A stretch of 64,000 nucleotides of DNA from Anaeramoeba flamelloides (lineage: Eukaryota > Metamonada > Anaeramoebidae): assembly GCA_027625915.1 (NCBI GenBank), contig JANTQA010000008.1, positions 8,788,501-8,852,500 of the forward strand. Direction: 5' to 3'. The notes beneath the pieces were generated by a model that saw only the letters and a list, made by a program, of their open reading frames with translations, did not search any database and had not been told where the DNA came from. Each line of letters opens with the position of its first letter. Positions within the stretch are counted from its first letter, which is position 1. The translations under genes were made by a program, and so were the position numbers. Shown here one piece after another: positions 35,259-47,471 of this stretch.

Positions 35259-38200
35259 TTGAAAAAAATTGAAAAGAAACTTTTGAAGGAATTATTAAAA
35301 AAAAAATGTTTAAAATCTCTACCTTCACTCGAATATTAACACTATAACGGTGACCGGTTTTTTTTTTCACAAGACTTTTGTTTTTAGAAATTTTTCCGAT
35401 TTTAAAAAGGAATTCAAAATTCAAAATCTAATGACTTTCAATCTCAAAGTTTTGTCAATTGAAACTTGAAAAACTTGCATTTTAATCAATTTGGAGTTTT
35501 TAGATTTTCAGAAAAATAAAAATAGGTTGGGAAAGTAAACAAATATTTTGGTTTTGAGAACTTTAAAAAATTTCAAACAAATCTTAAACGTTATTATATT
35601 TTCTTAATTTCTTTTCCCTTTGGGTCCTTTTAAAAACTTTAATCCAGATTTGGAAAGTAAGAAAATGTTGAAAAATGATCTGAATCTTGGAATCTTGAAG
35701 ACTGGAAAGCTGAAAGTTCGAAAAAGGTGGGTAAGTGTTACTTTGTTTGATGATCTTCTTAATGGGAGAAATTTTCTCATACTTTAAATATTACGAAATT
35801 TTTTTTTCCTTAAAATTTAAAAAACTTGTAAGATGAAAAATGACAAAATGTAAAAAAATTCAAGTTTTTGATTACTACTTGTTGAAAAATAAATGGAACA
35901 TAAAATTAATTTAACAGCTTTCCAAAAAAGAATTTTTGTAGTGTATATTTTCAATTTTTAAATTCAAAAAATTGGCTTTAAATTATTAATTTTGCCTTTT
36001 TGAGAATTTGGGACTTTGGTGAGTTTTAATTGTGAAGTGAATTTTGATTATTTTGAGAACAACAAATGTAAATTTTGATCTTTTTAGTTTACAATTGACA
36101 GTATTGAGAGATCTTTTTTTACACTACTTTTACAAAAGTTTGGTTGGTTGTCAAATAAATAATAAGCAATTTTCTTTTAGCTTTTTGGAAAAATAAAAAA
36201 ATTTCGAATAAAAATAAAACTTTAAATCCTGTTAAATTAAATCCTGGAAACCTTGAATTACCAACCAATGTTAAGATTCTGTTGATGTGTTTTTTGATTT
36301 CATTCTCAAGCTTTTACAAGATTCCAAATGAAAATTTTGTTCTATTTTTTGGTTTTTTAATAAATAGTATTCAGTATTTGGTTTCTGAGAATTAAAGCTG
36401 TTCCCTTTTTTTTGAAAGTTCTCATTGTAATTGCAGTATTTGGGTAAAAATATTTGTCATAAAATTCCAAAAGTGAAGATAGTAAAAAATAACAATTCGT
36501 ATTTTATTTTTTTGACCATCTCTTACTATTTTCTCAAGTTGTTATTTGTATTTGTTCGTTGGATCATCTGATCTTGATGGAAAATCCTTGAGTAAATATT
36601 GAGTAAAAGTTTAAATAGATACATTAGTGAAAGGAACAAAAAATACAAATAAAATGTTTTTTAATTACTCAAAGGAAATGTATGTTGTGGTTCAAATCAA
36701 AATTTTCAGAATTTCTTCAAATTATCTAATTGAAATCTGGGCTGTTCTTTTCCAATTATGATTGAAAAATTTTGAGAACAAGTTGTTCAAAAAGTGTTCT
36801 CAAATTATTTGTTGCAAAAACCTAAATGATCTTAAAAATGATAATCAATAATTTGATTTGAGAAATTTTATTAATGAGATTCCTGATTGTTGTTTGCGAT
36901 TGAAATATTTCATTGTGTAATTTGATTTTATTTTTAAATTATTAAAATTGTTTTTTACAATTAATTACGAAAAGTAGTTGGAATTTTGTTTTGAAAAAAA
37001 GTGGATTTTTGTTTATGCGAGATCTTTTCGAATTAATCACACCATTAAACATGTACTAATTTTTTAATGTCCCCTTTTCAAGTTACATTATTTAGAGAAG
37101 GCAAATTATTTGTGAAAAAATAAGATTTGGGTAAAAACAACTTTATTATTTCCTTTTTTTGAACTTTTTGGTTTTGGGTTAGAGACCAAAACGGTTTGTA
37201 TTTGAAATGAGACTCTCTGTTTTTTCTCAAGTGGTTAAAAAAAACTTTAATACTCTTTTGGATCTGAATTAAGAGTCACTATTTTACATTCCCATAAGAC
37301 CAGTCTTGGTGAAACAAACACTTAGTTCAACTACTCAGAAATTAATTCCCTTATGAAAAGAGTAACACTTTTTGGAATTAATTTTGATCCACCTCTTCTA
37401 TCCCTTCGCTTTGTTGCATTAAATGAAAAAAGTAAAAGAAAAATTTGCAAAATACACCCTTTTTTTTGTAAAATGGAACTTTTGAATTACCTTCAAGTTT
37501 GTTTCCAGATAACTTTTAAAACTTAAACTTGTTTTAAAAGTTCACAATAAATCATTTATTAAATTGAAATCTCTAAAAAAATGGAACTTTGTTTTTATTT
37601 TCTAATAATTTTTATATTTGAGGAAATTTAAGAGTAGAAATTATACTTTTTCATTAAACTCTTTGATCAAAAAGAAGGTGATAAGTTTCTTTTATTTCAA
37701 AGCCTGATAAATACCAAAAAAATGTCGAAAAATTTTTTAATCCATTTCTTTTTTGATATTGGAATCTTCTTCTTTTAAAAGCGTTCTTTACAAAGAATAT
37801 TTAAAAAACCACCACATTTTTTCCAATATATTAATTTAATCAGAACAAATCTTTCATTTGATCAGATTAAAAACAGATAAAAAACTTAAAAATGACGAAA
37901 AAATTTCAAACATTTAAAAGTTTTCTTAATTTTTTTTCGGACAATTCTTGAAAACATTCCTTTTTTTATGCAAAATATTAGAAATAAGATAAATATTTTT
38001 AAAATAATATTTTATCGTCTTCGCATATTAATTGAAAAAAAAATTTATACTTTATTTTCCCTTTTTCTATTTTTTGGTAACAAGTAAACTTTCGAAGAAA
38101 GAGAATTTTTTTTTAGTGATCTCAATTTTATTGCTTGTTTGGTACTTTTATGGTACACTGATCTAAAATAATTTTTTACCAAAACCTTCTATCCGTTTTT

Positions 38201-39062
38201 CCAAATATAATCCTTTCTTTTTTTTTCTTGTTATTACAATGCAACATCTAAGAAAGCACTCAATCGTATATACCTAAGATGTACATCGATTTTAAAGGTA
38301 AAAGTAGAATTCCTTGTAAAGATTTTCAATTAGGAATTGTATTTGTTGAAAATTTTCTTGTAATTTCTGATTTTTTTGGTATTTTTTTCAATTTTTTTGA
38401 TGATTTAAATATTCAAAAATTTATTCTATTTTTTTCGATACCTTTTGCCTTCATTTTTAGAATTTCTTTTTATCTATTAGAACTTTAAGAAACCAACACC
38501 ATGCTTAATGAGTGTTTGTTGTCAATTTCTTTGAATAGTTAATCAGAAGCTCTTTGAGAAAAAAAAAAGCACTTTTTATTTTGAAACACTACTACAGTTT
38601 ATTAAATTACCTGTGTTGAAGTTTTAATATGTCTCCAAGAAAATTATATATGTTGTTTTTTGGAATAAATTTTGTTTTTTTTTTTAAAATTGTTTTCTTT
38701 TTGTTCTAATGAAGCTGCTTTTGGTTTTTATTTTGGCTTTTACGAAAAATACAGTTCAGTGTAACTAAAATTTCAAATTTAACATTATTTACAATAGACT
38801 ATATTATCCAAGTGTTTTTCTACAACCTTCAAGATCAATCTCCTGATAAAAGAGATCAAATTCAACCAAATTTTAGACCAAACAACAAAATCTACAAGAA
38901 ACAAATCTTTCAATTTGAATGAAATTAAAAAAAATCAATAAAAAGTATCAAAAGTGTTTCATAAAAACTTTTTTGCTGATATCTCCACCTGTCGACAAAA
39001 TGAGATATTAATTTTTCAAAGTTTTTTGAAAAAGAAATAACGATTGTGGAAAAAAAGTGAAG
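35259..39062. other. Gene-poor region upstream of the PAS gene
   Basis: Two weak exon candidates are present. On the minus strand 35427-35323, between CATTAG and AAG|GTAGAG, encodes KKTGHRYSVNIRVK; a 43 bp gap would join it in frame to the PAS exon, but the product upstream of MGN is unconvincing. On the plus strand about 38257-38297 follows a pyrimidine tract and ends AAAG|GTAAAA. Neither has a partner I can support. The rest is A+T-rich and empty. Confidence 0.35.
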
Positions 39063-39449
39063 CAGGGAAAAAAAGTTCAACAAGGTTTTTAATTGGGATA
39101 AACAGGAAAATTCAAAGTAAGATCAAATACAAAAAGAATAAATATACACAAAATGAAGTATTCAGAACAGTAACAGTTTTTTTAAGACTCTCTTTTGATA
39201 TCTGAGTTTTTCTTTGATTGATCAATTATTAAAAATTTGTTCAAAAAATTTACTATTTTTGAGATCTCTAAAATCACATTTATAATTTCCATAAGAAAGT
39301 AGATTTAAATTGAATTTATTGGTTTGATTGAAAATAATATAATGGATTATTATTTGAAGTTTATTGGTTCCTTCTTTTAATTGATTTTACTTTTCATTTT
39401 TAGAAATGTTATCAATGAAAAACCGTGTTGAACTTTTTTTCCAAAACTG
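39063..39449. mobile_element. CAG-ended inverted-repeat element, 387 bp
   Basis: The left arm, CAGGGAAAAAAAGTTCAACAAGG-like, is inverted on the right as CCGTGTTGAACTTTTTTTCC followed by AAAACTG, with TA after the right end. The arms resemble each other for 45-80 bp. No coding frame. Probably a Tc1/mariner-type MITE, by its CAG termini. A single copy is seen. Confidence 0.58.
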
Positions 39450-40199
39450 TAAACCAAAAATTTCCTTTCATTTCATTTCATTTTCCTTTTCCTTTAGTAT
39501 CTGGCCTTCACATCAGGTCTTGCTATTGGGTGAATAAATATATTTATTTGTTTTTGTTCTTTTTTTTCGTAATTGGATGAGATTTGAATCCTCAATGAAA
39601 CAATATTTCGTATTGAATCAAAAGTTAATTATCAGATATTTTATCTGATTAAAAGTCTACAAAAAATGCCAAGTGACCAAATTATTTAGAAATCAATCAT
39701 TTTCGAACAAGTTTAATAATGAGAGGAAATTAAATCACTAAAAAGATCAATTTTCATTGATTATCACAAGATCTTTCAATTTTTCAATCAAAATACAAGA
39801 AATAATATTTTTAAAGAAAACTTTGATTAAAAATTTCTTTTATGACTTAGAGAATGACAGTATTATCTCCAAGAAATACTTCTTTTTTCAAAATAAACAC
39901 ACCCTTGAAAACTTTTCATTCCAACAAAAGATAAAAGACTGAAAACAACTCAAAAAGGTTGAAAAACAACACCCCAAAACACATACTCGAAAAAACAACC
40001 ATAAAAGTTTGAAAAAAAACATTTTAACAAGTCAACACGGGGTTATTGAGCATACTGTAGTATGAAAAAATTAAATTCAAAATTTCAAGTTATGCAAACC
40101 TATTATTAGAATTATCATTTCAACATTGTTAATTGAGTTTATTCACAATATAATCAACCTTCCAGTTCTTAACAACCCTGGGGGTGTTGAATTTGTTGT

Positions 40200-40940
40200 T
40201 ATTAATGGTGCTATGATTTTAAAAAGTCTCTGGTCTAGAAAAAAAGGTCTATTTAGGGGTACAATTTTTTCAATTAATGTGACAACAAATTTTCCTTAAA
40301 TTCAACTTTAGGATATTTTTTGAAGATAGAATAACTAATAGTTTTGAAAACACTCTACTCATCTAAAAAAAAAGTCAAATAGGGAAAAAAAAAAAAAGAA
40401 CTGATGATAAATATTGAAAGTGTTTGTAGAGTACCGCCAAGTGTCTAGATTTTCTTAGGATTTTCTATCATATTTGTTAAGTGTTCTAGGTTTTTTTTAC
40501 TTTTTGAAATAAACCGAAAATTTATTAAAATTTTCGGTTTATTTCAAAAAGCACAAAAAAACCTAACCGAAAAAAATAAAAAAAATATTTTTTCCAATTT
40601 AAAAGAACAAATAATTCTTTAATAACCCACATAATTAATCCCATATTTGAAAAATATTTATAAGATTTAAAATAAATTTAAAATACAATAAAATGAAATC
40701 TTGATGATCAACTTTTTCATTTTTTATTATTAAATTGAAAAAAAAATCTTAATAGAGCTCAGATAATTGGATAATTAAACTTTAATTGTAAAATATCTTT
40801 AAAAATTAATTTTGATCAAAGATCTTTTATTAATTAATAGTGTTTATTCTAATTGAAGTTATCAAAAAGGGCAAAATTAGCAAACATTGGATTTTTTTTG
40901 AAAAAATTTTTTCATGATCATGAAGTGATAAAATTTTCTA
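40200..40940. repeat. Dispersed repeat R1, 5' part with palindrome
   Basis: Collinear with 57640-58480: AAAAGTCTCTGGTCT, CTTTAGGATATTTTTTGAAG, TAATAGTTTTGAAAACA, CTGATGATAAATATTGAAAG, then a palindrome at 40488-40564 (AGGTTTTTTTTAC…AAAAAAACCT), and TTTATTAATTAATAGTGTTT. The palindrome is the same family as that at 1936-2009. Similarity to the 58 kb copy ends near 40940. Confidence 0.62.
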
Positions 40941-42706
40941 CAAATATTATTTTGATAACAGTATATATTTGATGAACCCAAGAAACCTTTATTTATTTGT
41001 TTTTTCAATTTCGCTTTTTTATCTGAGGAAAATTGCAAAGAAAGATCACCTAATTATATGATTTATATTTATTTACTTATAACTTTATATGTATACATAT
41101 GTGGAAACTTAGAATCACAAATTAAATTCAAGTTTTGTTATTTGAAGAATGATAATCCAATAAAATTTTACCACATATGAATTTTAATACCAAGTAAGAG
41201 AAAATTAAAAAAAAACTTACTGTGTAGTTCTCTCACAAGTATTTCAATGATGATCATCCATTTTTTCCTTCCAAAATGCTAATTCATTCTTTACCCAAGA
41301 AGTACAATGTTAAAAGGAAAAGAAAATATTACCGGATTGATTAGGGTTCACAAATTTCTTAAAATATATTCTCTTATATTTTTTACTAACGACTGAAATA
41401 ATGAAGACCGTGTAATTAATTATTGTTTCAAAATGAAAAAATCAAGAAACATTTTTTGATGTAATAAATTAAATTTTAAAAACAAAAAAAAAAAACAAAT
41501 TTTGTTAAAAATTTTTGTTTTACCATCTTTTTTCGATTTTTTGAAATTTAAAATGTACTTATATATTTTTCTTCTTTTTGAATTATATCAAGATTAAACC
41601 TTTTTATATATAATTATTTTATAACCAAAAGAGGGAAAATAGAAACTATTTTCACCCTTGCAAATATCTTTGAAAATTGAGATTAATTTCGATTTCTAAG
41701 CCTTAACCTTACAATTTGTGATAAATTTAATGTTGTTCGGATTTAAAGCACTCTTGAATACTAATCCATAATTCGTAAAACTTTTAGGTCGTTAATTTTG
41801 TCTGTGTTGAATAAGAATTTTTTAATTTAAAAAAAGTTGTGAATCTTTTTTTTTTCAGATAGTTATGAAAATATTTTACCCTCGTTAAAATTTGAGAATA
41901 AAGATTTCCAGAGTTTTTGGGGGGTTTTGTATGTTGTTGTAAATTTTAATATCTTAATGTTTGTCAACTTGTTGAAAGAAAGCTGAAAAATAATTTTTTT
42001 ATTTTATTTGTTTCATTTTTTTTTTTTAGCTTCAAACTTTATAACTTCGACAGAAATAATTCTAATAATTTTTTTTTTTTTTTTTGGATCTATGGAATTT
42101 ATGAACATTTTTATTATTTAATGATGGATTTTTAAGGATTATAAAAACATCCAATGACAATTAATTGATAAATTAAATGTCATAAAATTTTTTTTTTTTC
42201 ATAATTAGTTTAAACGAATTCAGATCTTCATTATCTTTCATAGTTTTAAAATTAATCTTAAAGATTGAAAAAAAAAACCAATAAAATGTATTATTTTTTT
42301 TTACATAAATTTTTTAATTTAAATAATTTTCTATATAGTTGATTAAAAATAGGTATATTATGGTTCCATGAGTTGATGGAAAAGAGTTATACTACATCAA
42401 AAAAAAAAAAAAAAACATCAGAAGATATTTTTTGTTTAAGGACAAAAAAATAATACATATATTTTTTCTGTAATTCAAATTGATTTCTAACATTTTAGAG
42501 TTTTAACAGTACGTTTGAATTATAAAAATTCAACTTTTAAAAAAATAATTTAATATTATTTGCTATTATTTTAATAAAAAAAAATCAAAAAGAATTGCCA
42601 ATATTTTAAAAATGAATTATGTACCACAATGTATCTTTCAATAAACGATCCAAAATCGAAATATTGAAGTGCAAATGAATCTTTTTAGGATAAATAAGCA
42701 CTTATA
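40941..42706. other. Gene-poor intergenic region
   Basis: A+T-rich with long T and A runs; no supported gene, RNA or shared repeat. Confidence 0.4.
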
Positions 42707-42901
42707 CAACCAGTTCTACTATTAAGACACAAACTTTCAACAAAATTTTAACCACAATAAAAATTTCAAATTAATGCAGAAAATTCAAATTTTACTAAAA
42801 TTAATTGATTAAAAAAAAATTCCAAAAAATTTGTTTAAATTGAGATGTTCATGTGCCTTAAATTTCGTTGAAAGTTTGTACCTTAAAAGTTTAACTGGCT
42901 G
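42707..42901. mobile_element. TA-flanked MITE (CAGTCAGTTT family), copy 2
   Basis: 195 bp, ends CAACCAGTTCTACTATTAAG and CTTAAAAGTTTAACTGGCTG (by similarity), TA on both sides. It matches copies 1 and 3 along its length but is the most diverged, so it is probably the oldest insertion of the three. Confidence 0.82.
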
Positions 42902-43521
42902 TAAAACAATATTTGAGAAAATAAAGAAATATCATACATTCCATACCATCATGGATAACATCACAAACAACCGAAAATCATTAATATTAAAAATTTAATC
43001 CCCTTCGAAAACGTCCAGCGATAAAAATAACTACAACGTTTGAAACTTATTTTTTTTATAATGAGCAAACAAATTCAAAAAAAAAATATACTTTTTAAGA
43101 TTTTCTTTATTCATTATTCAATTAATTTTAATAATTTTTCTGTTTTTCATGAAATAATAACTTTTTTAGCTTTTTTAATTACTATATTGTCAATTTATCA
43201 AGTTTTTATCAATAATTATGTGTTATTAATAATAACAAAGAAAATTTCATAAAATAATTTTTTTTCTCTAAAAAGATTGGAAAATAAAAAAAGACCAAAA
43301 TTAACAAAACAACAAATATCCGGATGGGAATTTTTCTTTTTGTTTATTTATTATTATTATTATTGTTTTAATACTAATTTTTTTTTGACTCTTACTACTT
43401 TATTTTTATTAGTGTATATTTAGATTTGAAAATTGATGATTGGTAAATTCTCTTTTTTCTTTTTTTATATTAGGTACTTCCTTCCTATATATTTTCACTC
43501 ACCATTCAATGATTTGATATC

Positions 43522-43552
<31 letters not shown>

Positions 43553-43998
43553 AAAATAGGGAAATTTAAAGATCGTTGTTATAAATACTTTTTTGTGTCT
43601 TATAAAATTTTTAACAATTTTGGAATAAAAAAAAATTACAAGTCTAATAACAACTAAAAAACTTTTTCAACTCTATATACTTATATTTTACCCATTTTGG
43701 AATATTATACCATTCAAAAGGATTTAAATATATAAAAGTTGTTTCAGTCAAAGATGTCTATGGGTTTTTTCAAATATCAATTATTTTATATAATTGATCT
43801 TTGAAGAACAAATAAGAAATAAATAGAATAATAAACATCAAATAATTGTTGATATATGTCTGAAAGAAAACTAATTAATCAATATATTTTCTTAAAAATT
43901 GAAAAACTCAAATTCTTAGGTACACATTAAGAAAAATAAGAATGTTCTTTTTGATCCCCTAGTGGTATCTGAATAATAAATACGAAACAATTTTCGTT
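42902..43998. other. Intergenic region
   Basis: Contains an (AT)n tract at 43522-43548. An open frame with ATG near 43064 encodes a 63-residue Ile/Phe-rich sequence (start MSKQIQKKNI), but its base composition equals the background, so it is not called. A GC-richer patch at 42960-43040 has no supportable frame. Confidence 0.35.
43522..43548. repeat. (AT)n microsatellite
   Basis: About 13 uninterrupted AT repeats. Confidence 0.95.
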
Positions 43999-44567
43999 TC
44001 ATTTTCGATACTTTTCTTTTAGAAACCAAGTCTCCAAACAAAGTCTGTTGGATTTTTTGGTCTCTATTTGAAAAAGAAAATGATAATGAATTCAAAAATT
44101 TTCACATTTATTCATCAAATATAATGATCAAAGGTTGAATAAAATTCCAATAGAAATCAATATGATTTCCCAATAATTTTCACAGTTTAAATGACCTTAG
44201 AATAACGCATTTTTACCAAGTGACTATTGATCTTGCACTAAAAAATTTTTTTTCAACTGAATTATATTTTAAAAAAAATCGAAAAAAAAAAGAAAAATGT
44301 AAAAAATTGATTAAAATGATTCCAATTTTCAAAATTACCAAAATAAATTTTTTCTTCTAATACCCAACCAAACCCTTTAAACACTTGTATTTCGCCCATT
44401 ACAACTGTGCCCATTTGACTGAAAAAATTAGTTTTATATATATTCAATTGTAGAGAATTTTTAATAAAGTCAATTATTTAATTTAATTAACAAAGTCTGA
44501 TTTTTTTTCTTCAGATTTATAATCTTTTTTTATATTAAAAAATAAAACATTGGGTTCCCTACCTCAT
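43999..44567 (-). CDS. Probable 49-residue protein encoded in three exons
   Basis: Small gene deduced from splice signals; no family recognised. The coding part of exon 1 is only ATG AG (44567-44563), followed by GTAGGG. Exon 2 (44418-44339) follows TTTTTTCAG and ends G|GTAATT. Exon 3 (44063-43999) follows TTTCAAATAG and ends in TGA. The introns are 144 and 275 bp. Coding lengths 5+80+65 give 150 nt exactly, and the phases agree at both joins. The product begins MSQMGTVVMGEIQVFKGFGW, then VLEEKIYF, and ends NRLCLETWFLKEKYRK. Exon 2 is open in only this frame and is visibly less A+T-rich than its flanks. An in-frame TAA lies four codons before the ATG. It has no signal peptide or clear membrane segment. 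It lies just downstream of the epimerase on the same strand. Alternatively, an additional upstream exon makes the protein longer. Confidence 0.45.
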
Positions 44568-45323
44568 AACACATGATTAAAGATCAAAATGTTAATTTTG
44601 GAAGTTTGTATAATCAATTTATAAATTTATGACAAATGGTGCTAAGTTTTTGACCAAAATTCCTTACCACTAATTATATGCCCTAAAACTATTATCATTT
44701 TTTAAAAAAATCACAAGTTTTTAAAAAAAACTGAAAAAATTAAAATATCAATTTTTCAGAGTAAACATTGTAAATTTAAAAAAAAAACAAAAAAAAGATC
44801 CAAAAAATGTACCAACTAAAAAAAGCAAATAAAAATAAAATAAAATTTTAAATCATTGAATTCACAAATTTTTTCAAAAATTGTAGAACTGTAACTTTGT
44901 CTGTTATTTGTCTACAATTTTGAAAATTTAGCAAACTGATGAAAAAATTGAGATAAAAATTAATAAAGTCGACATTAAAAATTTATCAAAAGTAAAATTT
45001 GACAAAAAAAAAAAAAGATTAGATTAAATATTTTGGATTTTATTTTATATTTTTGATTTTTTTGTCACTTCCTGTTTAGTTCAAAATACAAGAAATATTT
45101 CGATAATAAAAAAAAAAAAAAAAAAAAAATTAAATAGTAGTGATAATTTGAATGAGAAAAGGAATAAAATCTTAACCAAATCGTAAATATAATAATAAAA
45201 AAGAAAGAGGAAAAGAAAGGAAACGAAAAGAATAGGAAAAAAATTTTTGAAATGAAATGAAAAGATAGGAAAAGAAAAGAAAAGAGAAAAATCAGAAAGT
45301 ATTAAAATATTAAATTGAATTAA
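44568..45323. other. Intergenic region
   Basis: Spacer between the small gene and the epimerase stop. Purine-rich GAAAAGAAAAG tracts at about 45190-45300 lie just 3' of the epimerase. No gene seen. Confidence 0.4.
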
Positions 45324-46585
45324 TTATTTCCATAAGTTAGGGAATAATTCAAGCTTTGTGAAGTAATTAATTTGTTCTTCTAATAATTCTTTGGTCATTT
45401 TAGGGTGCTTGTATTCGAAACCAAGATCGGATTCAATTTTGGATCCATCGATGTAAAGAGGATTGTTATACAATAATTCTTGATCAAGGTATGGGGTAAG
45501 AGGCGTTGAAAGGATACCATGTTCTTTACAAAGAGAGGCCCAAGGTTCAAGATGCTTTTCGTTAACGTCTTCGGTGACTGATTTCATGTTTACTTTGGCA
45601 AGGTTGGACATGACCTTTCCAATAAATCCTGTTTTGATTCCAAAGATTTCTTCTAACAAGACATTGATTTTGGATTGGGTTGTGTCGTTTTTGTCGCACA
45701 AATTATATGTTTTTCCATTTTCTCCTTTTTGGACCAATAACCAGACGGCTGCACAGACATCAAAAACGTGTACAGTGTTAAGTCTGAGATCTCCATTCCA
45801 TAAAAATTTCATTTTCTCATCTAATTTTTTATAGACAGCTGCAGTGATGATTCTTGGGGCTTTTGTTTTTTGACAAGAAAAAAGGAAAGTAATTTTTGAA
45901 AAAAAAAAAGAAAAGAAAAATTAGTTTTTAAAAATTTGTGTGTTTGGTAAAGAAGATAGGGAAAAAAAAAATGAATAAAAAAAAAATACATAAAAAATAA
46001 AAAAGAATAAAGTATGAGAAAAAAAAAAAAAAAAAAAAAAAAAACAAACAAATTCCAAAGATGTCTCCTGGTCCATAAACAACAGATGGTCTGACAATAA
46101 TTAAATTTTGAAGACCAAGTTCTTTTAATTTTTCTTCGCATTCAAGTTTTGAAGTAGCAAGTCTTGTCCATGGCTTAATGTCACCTTCTTCATTTGAGAT
46201 TTTCTTGTTTGCCTTGTAGACTTGTGCAGTTGAGAATTCAATATATTTTGGTACTTTTCTTTTGACTGCTTCCTTGGCACATTTGATTGAAACGTCAAGA
46301 GTTTTTTCTTGATAAACTTCTGCTGTTTGGCCGTATTTTGTATCACCAGCAAGATTGATGACACAATCCCAACCACCATCTGGATCGTCGTAACATTTTT
46401 CAATTGATGCTAAAAAAGGAAAAAGAGAAGTTGGCGAAATGTTAATAAGAAAAATAAGGAAAAGAAAAGTGTTTAATTAAAAAGATTGAAAAAAGGAAAA
46501 AGGAAAAATAAATTTAAAAAATTTTTTATGTCTTTTAAAGTATTGAAAAATACAAATTAAAAAATATAAAAAAAGAAATAAAGAA

Positions 46586-46633
<48 letters not shown>

Positions 46634-46893
46634 ACTTTTCTTAAAAATAAGAAGAAAAAAAAAAAAAAAAATTCTTCAAAAGAAAACCACTTACTTGGGC
46701 TATTAAGATTTCCTTGTTTAAATTCAACAATTTCATTTTCAAAAGCTTTTGTGATTTCTTCTGAAAAATAAGCAATTGCTGGGAATTGTTTATCAATTAC
46801 TTTAATTTTTGAACAACAGTTATTGTCGACCAAGTATTTTACAAGGTTTCTTCCAATGAAACCAGTGCCTCCGAGGATTAAGATTCTTGACAT
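45324..46893 (-). CDS. NAD-dependent epimerase/dehydratase (extended SDR)
   Basis: Predicted nucleotide-sugar or sterol-type oxidoreductase of the extended short-chain dehydrogenase family; substrate unknown. Exons are 46893-46695, 46409-46050 and 45859-45324 (199+360+536 nt), giving 364 residues. Intron 1 (285 bp) is GTAAGT…TTTTAG and carries a very long A run. Intron 2 (190 bp) starts with the unusual donor GTTTGT and ends AAAAG. The Rossmann motif GGTGFIG is at residues 8-14, with CVINLAG, YIEFSTAQVY, RPSVVYGPGD and NTVHVFDVCAAV in the expected order. The usual YxxxK catalytic pair appears as RLATSK, so the lysine position is kept but the tyrosine is not obvious. This argues for an atypical SDR or an altered active site. 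It has no signal peptide, so it is cytosolic. The start is divergent with the CH-domain gene 578 bp away. Confidence 0.92.
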
Positions 46894-47471
46894 TAATAAA
46901 TAGGGTGTTAAAATTTCTTCTTTTGATTTGAAAACAAAGGAGAAAAAAAAAAAAAGTTATGAAGGATCGAGTTGAGGATTTGGTCAAAGAATTAAGAACC
47001 ACAGAAACAAAGAAAAGAAAAAAAAAAAAATTATTAGGGGAGAAAACATTACATTTTGAAATAAAGAAAGAAAAAATTAAAAATGAAAAATACAAGTCTG
47101 AGAATATGAAATAATTCCGAAATATCCTTGAGCTATTCATCAATTTTGATAATTGGTATAAAATTCCGTGGCACTAAAAGGATTAAAACAACTTAAGGTA
47201 TATTTTCAAAATTTGACAAACTCAAAAACTCAAAATAATTAACTATACGAAGGTAAGAAATTTCCAAAAATGGACAAAAAATCTTTGAAAAGAAACAAAT
47301 CAAGGTTAAATTACCCACTGTTTGTTTGATTGTTTCTCTTTTGAAAATTTTACGATTAACTTTGATTTATACTTCTTGACAACTCATTCTTTTTATTTAG
47401 TCTTTACTTAATTTTATTTTCAGTGACTGCTTTAAAAACTACTTCTTTATTGTATTTTGATTTCGGTGTAA
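46894..47471. promoter_or_regulatory. Shared 578 bp upstream region of two divergent genes
   Basis: The epimerase (-) and the CH-domain gene (+) start at either side. The sequence is A+T-rich without a motif I can name. A shared promoter is inferred from the head-to-head arrangement only. Confidence 0.4.

Noticed and set aside
35323-35427. Extra minus-strand exon (KKTGHRYSVNIRVK) upstream of the PAS gene
   Set aside because: It splices in frame over 43 bp, but would place an odd FLFNFFQ stretch before a natural MGN start; could be 5' untranslated. Kept only as a note.
38257-38488. Plus-strand exon or 69-codon frame starting MYIDFKGKSR
   Set aside because: No partner exon; the 3' part is Phe-rich with background composition.
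43064-43252. 63-codon frame starting MSKQIQKKNI
   Set aside because: Composition equals the surrounding A+T-rich DNA and no family is recognised.
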